Below, in pieces: positions 50,801-61,868 of a stretch of 64,000 nucleotides of DNA. Below the pieces are notes generated by a model. The model saw nothing but the letters and a program-made list of their open reading frames with translations. It was not told the origin of the DNA and made no database searches. The position numbers and the translations under genes are program-made. Within the stretch, counting starts at the first letter, position 1. The number at the start of each line of letters is the position of its first letter. The stretch is from Allacma fusca (Eukaryota > Arthropoda > Collembola > Symphypleona > Sminthuridae): NCBI GenBank assembly GCA_947179485.1, contig OX359249.1, forward strand, positions 9,610,001-9,674,000, given 5' to 3'.

Positions 50801-51110
50801 CAGCCGTAAGGAAGGTGTAAGGGATCAAATAGGCAAGGTCTTGAAGAGAAGTGATAAATCAACATTAGCACACACAGGGAAACCATCCAGATGTCTTTTT
50901 CCGAACGTCTCATACATCTCTACAGGCCATCTCTGGCTTCAACTTATCCTTCCTTTGGTCGTCCGGAGTCCCCATGCATATAGAGATGTAGATGTATATG
51001 TATGTAACCTACGGTCTAAGCAGATGGACCCCTATGTGAATGCATCTATATGAATAAGATCCCTACACACATTAAGTCCACACATACTTAGCAATACAGA
51101 TAGTAGATAC
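41867..51110. other. 9-kb stretch without supported genes
   Basis: AT-rich DNA with many short simple runs (for example TA/TATG steps near 43800-43840). Frames such as 44409-44621, 47376-47759 and 48274-48618 lack motifs and splice support. One frame at 45505-45900 is listed separately. Confidence 0.45.
45505..45900 (-). CDS. Unrecognised open frame, possibly a secreted protein exon
   Basis: A minus-strand frame of about 130 codons ending in TAG. It begins with a hydrophobic stretch (IFTLIIIVTIAPYSTCQ) like a signal peptide, followed by a basic dibasic-rich segment (RQSIKRGIFPAKKRQKVKTC), a CVLLEIRGCGCEHH cysteine cluster and LLDLSPSEFIYALNVLYPC. There is no in-frame ATG at its start and an upstream TGA is near, so a start would have to come from another exon (an AG lies at the edge of the frame). 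No family was recognised; composition is more protein-like than neighbouring frames. Confidence 0.25.
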   Translation of the reverse strand: MHKKDIFTLIIIVTIAPYSTCQERPYNERQSIKRGIFPAKKRQKVKTCVLLEIRGCGCEHHSSGKLRLESSVNSKKIQLPTFYSNQVKSKEVTFEATRLDKFYYISTVSRLLDLSPSEFIYALNVLYPCAS

Positions 51111-51314
51111 CATTCCAGGGAAACCAGGCTCGGTTCATCTCCTTTTCCTCTTTGCTGGCCATTATGGCCACCCTTTCCAGTCCTGTTTTCCTTTTCTCCT
51201 TGTCTTCACCCTCTGGTCCTTTCAGCAGCACTGAACCAAAACTTTCCTCACTCTCACTCCGGAAGACCCGGAATCCGAGATCCGTGCGAAGATCCATCCA
51301 ATGGCAAAGGGAAG
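51111..51314 (-). CDS. Possible orphan internal exon
   Basis: A 204-nt minus-strand segment bounded by a good acceptor (TTTGTACACTCAG) and a donor (AATG|GTATCT), phase 1 at both ends, locally GC-richer than its surroundings. It encodes a charged peptide including LRTDLGFRVFRSESEESFGS, KGPEGEDKEKRKTGLERVAI and EMNRAWFPWN. No family was recognised and no partner exons were found, so it may be an exon of a gene with long introns or chance. Confidence 0.3.
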
Positions 51315-54300
51315 CTGAGTGTACAAATTCTTTTACGGACAGGTAAGTGGAGCCTCCTTAGGTAACTCTAGAGGTATCTAGCTACATACCCTCTCCGTCC
51401 TTACCTTCAGAGATTATCAGTATCCAGAGATTTTTTTTATACCCGTACAAAATGCATCCTCTCAAAATAGTAGCACGTCAGTGGGGGCTATCATGTCCGA
51501 CTCACTCAACACGTCAATTAGGGAGACTGCCTCCAAGTATTTTGTCCAAGGGACATATGTATATGTATCTACATACATGATTAGCCCAGGTTGCAGAGTA
51601 TGAACCAGACTTGCTCCTCTTGTCCCACCCTCTTGACCCTCAATGGGACTTGTTGAGCATGCTATGCAGTTCTTTTTTATCAAATGATTTGATTCGTTGG
51701 GCTGAGGGGAGGTTTCTGGTGACATGACCTTTTTTTATTACAATCCTTGAGAGGAGACGTACATGAGTTGAAGTAATAATATAAGGCTAGTATTTAATTC
51801 TGACTTTGGAGATTTCACAAGACTGGAGATATTTGAGAATGATAAAGAAGATTAAATGTGACGGAACGCCAAGGATTTGTAATTGGATGCATATATATAT
51901 ATAGATACAGGAAAATCATTTTATTTCATAAGGTCAAGTTGAGAATAATTCGTGAGGAGTATGATCACGTCATACTGAAACGACGACAGAAACAACGAGA
52001 TTAAATGTGTGCTTTTGAGTTAGTATGTGGTTACATGTTACCTATATGTACATATGTATGTCTCAGTTTTTGATGGAAGTAAAAAGTAAACAGATGGTTT
52101 TTGTCATGTGATAACAATTCATATTATTTTTTGTTCCTTCTTTCTCCTTCTTACACAGTAATAATAATTATTTACTGTTCATACTCGCTATAAATTACAT
52201 ACAGATATTTTTCATATATGAGGCATATAGATATAGTATTAATAGTGGTAGTCACACTTGGAATCTCCCGTTCTGGTACATATTCACGCCCTGGGATATC
52301 TCAACACCGTACATACATATGTGTAAGCGAAACTTTTCCAATGCTGGGTTCCTTAAAGGACAGTATGCACCTGTCATTTATTTATTGCCTAATGGTAAAT
52401 AGCATTCCGGCTACAAATTATCTCTTACTGATAGATAGACTCCCTCTCCCCCTCATCCCCTCCACAGGATTTTATTTTTAAACTATGTCTCAATCCATGT
52501 GCTCTCATCTCGGATTTTATTTATAGTAACACTGCGCTAAAAGTAATACTCTATTTACTCCTATTTCTTTACTTACAAACACTCATGGGGAGATAAACAC
52601 AAGAAACCAAAAATACACACTACCTGCTCACGTACACGTAGTAGTCTGTGATGGGTGTATGTGTTTTTTTTTTCCTGATCTGATGTATTTTCTATAATAT
52701 GTAATATAGGAATTTAATGAACATATAGTCATCTATTTTATCTGACGGATTCATGGCTCCGGTAGAATTATTAACTAGCCTTACCTTTGATTTTTATAGT
52801 ACATAGTCTGGGCACGGGTCGCTCCAGGGCAGACCCAGGGTCAAGTCAGTCACTTGAATTCTTATTTACAAGGAACAACGTTTTTCTTACAAGTTTAATA
52901 ATATTATTATTATCTTAATTTACAATGCTTACAGCTAGCTTGAAACCATTCCATGAGGTCTGTGACATAAAAACAAATGTAATTATTTCCGTCCATACTC
53001 CAATGACTACCCATCAAATTATAAATAGAACCCGTCATCAATGACTACGTGTATGTTTGCTCATGTAAATACATATTTCAGTGAATATATCTGGGAACGG
53101 GTCAAGCTCTGGAGTAAGTCTTGCCGATGTAATAGTTCCTCTTCCCATTTTGTTAGTCTTCATTTAAAATCCTGACACATTCTTCAACTAAATTTTGAAC
53201 TTCCTTCCAAGCAAAGATATTTGTAGAGACAATAACAGAGATGGGTTCCGCGTTGGAATGCCGAATCATATAATTGTTCTTTACTTCAAATCCCCCTTTA
53301 AAAATCTTCACTCCGCACTCGTATGTATATGTAGATATGTCACGTCCATATATTCAAAATGCATGGCTCTTACTGTCTATAGAGTAAGTCTAAAGATGAC
53401 TCCTGTCTTTAATAATTTACAAATGCCGCCGGGAACTACATTTTTGACGGAGAAGATTGAAGAGCACGGAGAGATTTTTGTTTTGTTTACTATTACTTAA
53501 AAATCAATCCTATTTTTTTGTAAACAATATATTGTAGTCAACAATGTTTTTTTTTTAAAAGTCAACACCATATTTTGTAAACAAAGTGTTTGGTAGCCAG
53601 TTGATCAACAGTCCAGGAATGGAGCATTTAGGCATAGTTAGTCTCATCTTGGAGCATAATGATACTCGGAATAATTTAAACTTGGGGGATTTTTTTTTGG
53701 GTCAATGGGGAGAGAACCGACACTGAGAAGAGAATTAGTGTCGATATGTCCTGAATAAAAAGATCACAGTTGGAAAATAACATGGGAACTCCATCATGGC
53801 TGATGGTAGAACGTGTATTCCGGGAGGTGTCTGCGGTAATAAACTGTTGACGGAACAAGATCAAGACAAGAGAGAGAGAGAGAGAATTGAACGGGCCAAA
53901 CGTGGTTATCCTCCACATCAAGTCTTGCTCCTGGGTTGAGCCCATACTTGGTCTTGGTTTGGAGAGGAAGGTGGGTTCGTTGGAATTCTTCTTTTTTTTT
54001 CGCTCTTGTACTCCTGGCTGGGTTGGTTTGGTTTTCATGGTGGTCGCAGTCTGCTACTTCACTCAAATATTTTGTCTGTCGCCTTTGCTTTGGGTTACGC
54101 TGGTTGCTGCTGCCTCCATGTATTTGCTATTCATAGGGATCACACAAAGGAGACTGAATCAGAGGAAGTACAGCGCATTCGAACAAGCTCACATGCTCCC
54201 CATACTAGACACATGTGCCTTTCTCCAAGCTGAAATATTCATGAAACATATTGCCCTAAAGACAATGTTACCAAGATAAATGTCAATAGGAATGCTTACC

Positions 54301-54781
54301 TTTATAGTACATGTCTTTGTGTATACTAGTGCGACATTGAGGTCCCTGAAAATATAAAATTTATCACCATCTCCATTTCATTCCACATCTGAGACGAGAA
54401 TATAGTTTTTCAACAACCGTACATGTTCCTCTTGTCAGACAAGACTCTCTTTCTCTTTCTCTTTCCCCACTTTCCCCTTTCATAGACTTCCAACCCAGCT
54501 CTCTCAATCTCAAATATAGATAGATATGCCTCCCTTCTATTTTATTCTGATTCCGTGAAGAGCTCCTATTTCTTACCACAAAGAAATATGCATGATCATA
54601 ATATGCAGACGCACACAAGGGCAATCCATCTCCAAATACAGGGATAGCAGTCAAAGGATGCAGTACGGATGCTCCAGTTTTTCCTCCCAGAATTTGCAAA
54701 TCAAATTAAATGTGGGGAAAGTGAACCTGACTGTGCAATGCCCATGTATTGTTTTTGGGCTGTGGAGGGGTGTCTGAGTGA

Positions 54782-54816
54782 GTGTGTGTATGTGTGTGTG
54801 TGTGTGTGGGTGTCTC
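54782..54816. repeat. (GT)n microsatellite
   Basis: A GT dinucleotide run with a few interruptions. Confidence 0.9.
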
Positions 54817-56235
54817 TGTATGTGTGCACGTACAGACTCTCATACGGAGTATGAATTGAATAAATATACAGGAAATGCGGAAATGGCTCTTGTTCTTTAA
54901 TTCCTGGGGTAACTGCGGTAAAGTCCTAATCCCCTCCCACGGAGGAACGGTATCACTGACAATGAGTCATTTAGGCTAAGCCCCGGAATGGCACATGGCC
55001 CTGAGTATTTGTCTGATCGACTAGAGGACTGAAATATCCCTCCACTAATCCCTCCAGTTTGGACCTCCCAACTAATGCATCCCATTCCTAGTGCATAACC
55101 TCCCAACCGATTGTTCATCTCCTATTTTTCATTAATGCAACTCCCCTGATGAATATTCAATCCCTACTTTCCCCATACATTTCTTTCAATGTAATTGATA
55201 GACAACCCAACAACAGATACTTTCACCCAGCACATTTGATTCGCATACCACCACCCTCCATTATAAAAACAAGAGACAGAATTTCGGCAGTTCAAACAAA
55301 CTTCAAAGGTTGTGGCTTAATCAAGTTACATATCATGACTACTCCGGTCCTCCATGTACATAGGTACTATCCAAAAGTAACAACTTTTGGTTATATCATA
55401 CTCTCTCCACAAACTATCTCTGAGAGTTGCTACTCGAAATTCCCTAAAACAAAAAAAAAATACTTGATTCCAACTAGCCTCCATAACAATCTCAAAAGAG
55501 GAAATTCTATTAACTTCCTTCGATTCCTTATACATGCAGTTAATTTCTAGAACAAAAGTGGTTTTCTCCTGAGGATGTAATTACAGGAGAGAACGTGACG
55601 CTCTGAAAAAGAAAACTCACTCAGACAGTCGAGTCAACAAGACAGAGGTTTCAAGCGTGAAAGAGAGAAAGGATATAGACTTGCTATCAAGTCTTCAAAT
55701 GCCCTAGCCCCACTAACCATGCCTTGTCTCCCCTAGCTAGAAGATAATCAGTGGGGGAAAAAAAAGTTATTACTTTCTCCAGAAGATGATCAAGGTTCCC
55801 TTAATTTTGAATATTTATTTTTATTGAAAATTATCAACCATCCTCCTCCCGTATCTACATAAGTCTTCCTCAAGTAGATATTTCCCTCCTGACGTATCAA
55901 TTTGTCTACAAGGAAATCACACTCGTTTGTTCCCAGCCCAAGGAGCGAGAGACAAGACAAGCCCAGGAAATTGGATTTGTGTGCAGCGTGTGATTGCATC
56001 TCCATTTCCCTAATTTGTCAAGAATTATTGATGGTATTGGGAATGGGGAAGTATCTATGGAAGTGGGGCTGAGGTAGCTTGTGTTCTTAGAGACAACTCT
56101 GACTCTTACTATACTAACACCGACATCTGTCCTAACGATATGCTCACACGGGGGCTGGTCCTCTCATACAAGGAGCAAATACATATGAAGGCTTCGTAGC
56201 TCATGCATTTACAATTAGCCTGCATCCAATGGATG

Positions 56236-56258
56236 TGCATGTGTGTGTGTGTGTGCAT
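56236..56258. repeat. (GT)n microsatellite
   Basis: A short GT dinucleotide run. Confidence 0.85.
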
Positions 56259-57226
56259 ATGTGTCTAACTAACCACGCATAAATAATGCCTTCCCTTTCC
56301 CTCCCTGTCTAATGTCAGATAACTACTAAATATCTATTTACGTCAAGGAATTCTGGGTTCAGTTAAGTCAACCATAGATTCGCATTAGAAATGTATGTAA
56401 ACTGTCTCGCTCTCTTTCCAGACTTTTTCCTCTCCACTCGGGTAAAGACAATCCAATTAGTGTTCATCGGTGTAAAATTCTTGGGCTTAACAACTCCATT
56501 CCTTCCTCCCTTCCTTTCCACCCCTTCACTCTCAATCAACACACGCACGCACATTCCTATAAACTTTTTCACACTTGCACGCTTCATTTCCCCCCCCCTT
56601 TCCTTAAAGGCTCCAGTACCAATTGACTTACCCCTTATCATTCCGCCCAACTTTCTTTTTATTCCATCAATAACTAACCAAGAGTAAACTATAGACTACA
56701 ACAAGTCCCTGGTCCTCATGCATCCCATCCCATAGAAATCAACTATAGCTCTCGCTACCAAATTTCCATCTTCCCGCAGTCATCTCTTGCTTCAGCCTTT
56801 TATCCAAAAACAAAATCGGAAATTCATCGTTAACATTTCCCTCAATGGATCCTAAAAGCCTCTATTCTTTCAAATTGCCACCTTGGATCCGTAAATACTA
56901 AAAGTTGATACTAACTAAACCAGTAGATACTATAAGCAATAGTGCTGAGCATACAGCCCCGTATTTAAAATCCGTTTACAATATCATTCCATGAAATGGA
57001 GACATTTCCGGAGGTATTAGCTTCGTAATGCAGCCTTAAGTAGGGAAATTGCTTGGGCGGAAATAAAAGTTTGTGAAATAAAAATATGAGTATGGATAGA
57101 TATGATGATATGAGAAAAAGTGGGATTCCAGGGAAAGGAGAGAGAAGTAATTAGATAGAGGAATGTGCGGAGAAATAAAAGCTTTGCCTGGAGAAAGCAA
57201 AGCTTTCAATCTTCAAATTTAGGGAG

Positions 57227-57232
57227 TTTATT
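57227..57232 (-). terminator. AATAAA poly(A) signal near the CARP 3' end
   Basis: TTTATT on plus (AATAAA on the gene strand) about 180 bp past the proposed CARP stop codon. Confidence 0.4.
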
Positions 57233-57410
57233 TACTCGAAGGAATATATATAGATGAGTGAGGGGAGCTTGATTTCCACTCATTAGATGATATTGCTTTT
57301 GCAAGGACTACTGTATAGGACTATCTATCCTATAGGGTGAGAGAGAGCTGGACGGCGTGAAAATAACACCACAAGAAAACCCAAGCTATATATTTAGCAG
57401 TCTAATCAAT

Positions 57411-60400
57411 TTACGTCTGACACATGGGTAACTTTTGTAAGAAATCTTCCTGGGGAGAGACGAGGGATAGAGAAATGGGCAGAAGCGATGGCAAACAGGG
57501 GAGACACTCCTGGGAAGAGAAAGTGGAGGAGAGAAAGAGAAAGAATAAGCCAGGTGAATGAGAACAAGTTGTCGGACATTACCTTGTTGAAATCAATGTT
57601 GGTTCGGACAGGGCGATGATGAAGTGGCTGAGGTGGACGAAAGTTACTTCCCAATTGGGCCTTTGGATACTCTTGGTCTCCCTGCATGACTTTCCGGAGG
57701 ACATACAATTGCTGCTTAGTGATGTAGATGGGCTTATTGATGACGACCCATGTTACGGTCTCATAGCAAGCGGGCATTGTAATGGAACCCTCGTAGGTCA
57801 TATAGTGATCAGTATTCGGCATAAGACCTTGGAGAGATAGTCTTTGCACAGGAGCACTTTGTCCTGTGCCCAGATAAATCACAAACATTACAGAAGGACC
57901 TTCCTCCCTGAACCCCACTACACACATGTACATACATGTCCTCCCTCTCATCCCCAAAACAGCCACAATTCCCTGACATGGACGCAAGTCCAACTTTTAT
58001 TATCATTTTTATGGTGACAGTTACAAACTATACGGGATTATCAAACAGTAAAAAACTTTCAATAATTAGTTTCAACAACATAAAAAAATACTATTACATT
58101 TTATTTTCATTATGGGAACGCCTCTCTCCCACACCCCAGTGTAGGTTGAGAGGAGCCTTCTCCCTCTCTCTCTCAACTTGACGCTCCCACTCATTTATAA
58201 ATTGCGGGATAAATTCATTTCGCACCTTCCACGTGCAAAATGGCCGTCTCCCTTCAAATTATAAAATGAGTGGTAAATGTGGCCGGGAGGATGAAAGGTA
58301 AAAAATGTGAGTCGGGGTCATGAGAGTGCTCACAGTATGAAAGGCTGAGTTGTGTCTCGACAGAGAAAAAACTCATAAAGTTGAAATATATACTCCTTAC
58401 ATGGGGTTGAATTTAATAGCATGTACACATGAGGGGAAATGGTCCTGTCGGCGAGAGAATGCCGGGATCTGATGGAGACAGGGGAGCAGGGAGAGAGAGA
58501 GAGAGAGAGAGAGGAGAAAGGAGAGAGAAAGTAAGAGAGGTCATAAAAAGCCCGGGACTACACAGGAGGCAAGGACCATCATATATCTATAGATATATAA
58601 CCTTATATACCCATACACATAGCCAGGGGAAAGCAGGCGGGGGGAATGGAACAAAGTAAAGTGAGGAGACTCCATTTGCATAATAAATGCAATTTTCTTC
58701 ATATATGATCATGTATAGAGACACTTGCTTAACTAACCGGAAGAACACGAAAGAGAAACTTGACTTACCGCTGTATTTTATTCTACTAAGTTGATCAGTC
58801 AGTAACCGCAGCTCGGGGTTTGATAAATCACCAAGCTAATCAGATCACATAACATGGAGGAATTTCAGTTGAGCTTCCCAAAAACTACCACCGTGCATAT
58901 CATCTTTGTTAAGCATAAATCTTTTTTGCAACGTGCTCCTCTCCTACAAAACCCGGGCCCCGACCAGTTCCAACTGGTTAACTCAAAACATAATGCACTT
59001 GTAAGTAACTCCGCCTATGCAAATGATAAGCTCATCTATGCTGGGATGTTTATAGCCAGTAAAACCTACCATTCTCCTTTCCCTCTCATTCCTGTAATAT
59101 GATAAATATTATTATCTTCCCTCACTTGCCAGACTCACAGGATCGCGATAGCTACTTGTTGTGTTATTGTGCTATTTAGCCGACCCTGAGTGTGATTTAT
59201 TCTGAGGGTAATAATCTCCCGTACAATTTTTCTTCCATAACTTCCATCCATACTGCGACTTTTTCTCAGGTCAGAGACTCCCCACAATTAATATTCAACG
59301 TGTACAATTTCACACGTTTTCTCTCTATCTAGACCCAACTTATGTATGTACCTACACATGTGCTCATTCATACATAATTATGTAATTAATTATAGATAGA
59401 TACATTCGTACGTACAGGCTCTACTGTCCTAAAGGATACTGCCCCTCCCAAGCTGGAGCCTTGACGTTTAAATAGGGGCCATTACATCATCCACAATAAA
59501 TAAATACATTACGTGCATACGGGCATCTGCATCCTGTTCTTCACGTCGTCATATTTATGCACTCATATTGAGATAAGATTTTAAACTTGTACTCACTATG
59601 TATGATTGCACAGTACGAGGAGTCTCCATTCAAGAGGTAATTAATTCAAACGCACTGGGCCCACAATGTATCTAACTTAAACAGTTCCTGTAGAAATGAG
59701 TCTCTCTGCGTGTTCCCCGAAATGAGAAGTAAAAGCTCTGCTTTGGGAGACTCTAGAAAAATTGAGGGAGTGTAAGTTGTCTCAAAAATCCTCCAGGAGG
59801 ATTATGTTAGGTACAGTGCGGGCAAGATAACTCCCTTCCGTCGTGTGTAATGTAATCATTTAGGAAAGTCTACAGAGTGGAATACATTAATAGTTTGTTG
59901 TGTACATCTGAGGAAGTGTAGATTCATAATGGGTAGATCCCAGGTATGAACATCTCCAGCCGTATCTGATGCTCATTCAAGGAGAGCCTGTGTGGGTGCT
60001 CTCAGGATGGAAATTTAGTGTCTGACTTAATTGCCTAACAATTCTCCTTGTGCTAATTTGCATCGTCCTGATAATTACAACTTTCGATTAGCTCCTTGCC
60101 ACAAATTACAAGAGCTAATTATTTAGCCAAATAATTAGCAAACATCACATAATATTTAATTTCTCACCACGTAACCATAAATCAATGGGACCTTTACGGT
60201 CCTCTGAGAACCACGGAGCTCTGGGAGGAGCTGAGAGATGCTGGAAGACATAAGAGCAATTTCTTTTCAAGTAAATATCCCTCCCCCCTCCACATTTCCT
60301 ATACTCTCAAAGTTAGACAGTTTTAATTGATGAATAAGTAAAACTTCCAGAATAATTACTAATACTACCATAATAGCATTTAAGCTATCTCCTTGGAAGG

Positions 60401-61868
60401 CCTTGATGGGCTCTTCACTCCAGATAATTCTCATGTGACTACAAACCTCATTTGTTTTTCCAGGAGCTAGCTGCCTCCTCCAGATTCAAATTACGAGTTT
60501 CCCTGTACACAGTTGAGTCCTCCTCCCACAACATCCTGGAACCCCAGCCACGGAGCACGTTGCAAAAACATGTTAAAATAACAAAAACAGGCATACCTGG
60601 AGCAAAACAGAGATGGCGACGACCCCTTGAGAGTGGAGCACAGCCTCGCTAAAGTTATTGTACAGTTGAGAATTAAAACCGTACATTTGTAGCTGGAAAA
60701 ACAAGACAATCAATCAATTGCCAAATCCATGATTCCTATTTACCCAAACTCGGAGTCCTTCATATGGTTCGTATGCTTAAAATATGTCATTATTTGTTAT
60801 GGATGTGTCTACAGAATCGGGCTCATGCTCTACAGGATCGAATCCTGAAAAATAAAGGGGAATCTATCACAATACCTATCACAACACCCAGGCCGGAGAT
60901 AAACACTAGTGTCATTCAAAGTCAGTCAGTAGCATGCACGCAGTTCCGGGGGATAGACATGCCCTCAAGCACCTGCTAATTAATTACACTTTTGACATGT
61001 TATTAATGCTAGGGTGACTATTTAATGACCCCCAGCCCTAGCTATGTACGACTACACCCCTCAAGCCCTGAGTGTACTACTGCCCTTAGCATTCATATGA
61101 TTGCTCTCACATCTGACGTGTAACACACCTAAAGACGCCACTACTACAAGCTCCAACTATTATTATTTATTGGTTTCCATTAATTACTAAAATCCACGGT
61201 GTGCTCAAATAATTGGATTCTGTTGTCACAGTACTAAGCCCAGGTGTCCATTGAAATCTCGGAATGCTTTCCAAGAATCTACTTTCATCTCATGCTGCAG
61301 ACTGGGATTTTTTTGGTAATAAAATATTTACAAATTATAGTTCGTACAAGAGTATTTGTAAATGACTAATTAATTTGAATAAAATGCAAGGACAAATATT
61401 TTGTCATAGAACACTTTCAAGTCCTGGCCCTTCATTGTATGTGTATATTGAGACGTTATCAAAGAAAGGTATAACCAGTGGGGAATATTGCCATAGGTAG
61501 GACAGCACAGGGATTTGTTTGACATGATTGTATAATACTCCAGAGATAACGTGGACTTATTGTTACTTGCAGAGATGAAGAGTGACTTTAGTTTTAGGAT
61601 GTACCTCCGCAGGAAATGCGTAGCCATCCACGGTATGCTCTGAGCCGACCTCATCCTTCAGCCCATAGTGGATGTGGATCTCATGGAATTGATATCGGTA
61701 GGACAGGGGACCGCCAGTAATATTTACAATTATACGTGGATTGGACGAACTCCCGCTAATACCACTTGACGAGTAGGATCCACCGCCCATATCGCTATCA
61801 TTCTCTTCATCCCAGGGGCCCGTGTAAAATATAACACTATGACCTGTATTAGTCATAATGCCATTCAC
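57411..61868 (-). CDS. CA10: Carbonic anhydrase-related protein (CARP X/XI type), 3' part
   Basis: Alpha-carbonic-anhydrase fold protein of the catalytically silent CA10/CA11 group, in vertebrates a secreted neuronal ligand of neurexins. Firm exons: 61868-61605, 60692-60597, 58835-58769, 57863-57583. Junctions are GT-AG and in frame, and the sequence follows CA10 throughout: NGIMTNTGHSV, VNITGGPLSYRYQFHEIHIH, GSEHTVDGYAFPAE, LQMYGFNSQLYNNFSEAV, LGDLSNPELRLLTDQLSRI, MTYEGSITMPACYETVTW, NKPIYITKQQLYVLRKVMQG, FRPPQPLHHRPVRTNIDF. Numbered on human CA2, His94 and His96 are present (IHIHYG) but His119 is Gln (ELQMYG), so the three-His zinc site is incomplete. A Gly/Ser/Asp-rich loop of about 20 residues is inserted after VIFYTG. 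A possible last exon, 57449-57411 (ends PMCQT, stop), has an excellent acceptor and fits phase, but differs from known CARP tails. N-terminal exons must lie beyond 64000. Confidence 0.9.
58491..58513. repeat. (GA)n microsatellite in a CARP intron
   Basis: A GA dinucleotide run inside the intron between the last two firm CARP exons. Confidence 0.85.

Larger units (their letters stand above)
51315..57226. other. 6-kb stretch 3' of the CARP gene
   Basis: No supported gene. Contains a GT microsatellite at 54782-54816 and short frames such as 53676-54279 on both strands, with no motif or splice chain. Confidence 0.45.

Noticed and set aside
54560-54672. Minus-strand peptide GGKTGASVLHPLTAIPVFGD ending at a GTAAGA donor
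   Set aside because: An in-frame stop sits just upstream and no acceptor with a pyrimidine tract lies between it and the peptide, so no exon can be defined.
60830-60850. GGATCGAATCC resembling a tRNA B box
   Set aside because: No A box at the right distance upstream and no cloverleaf stems could be drawn.
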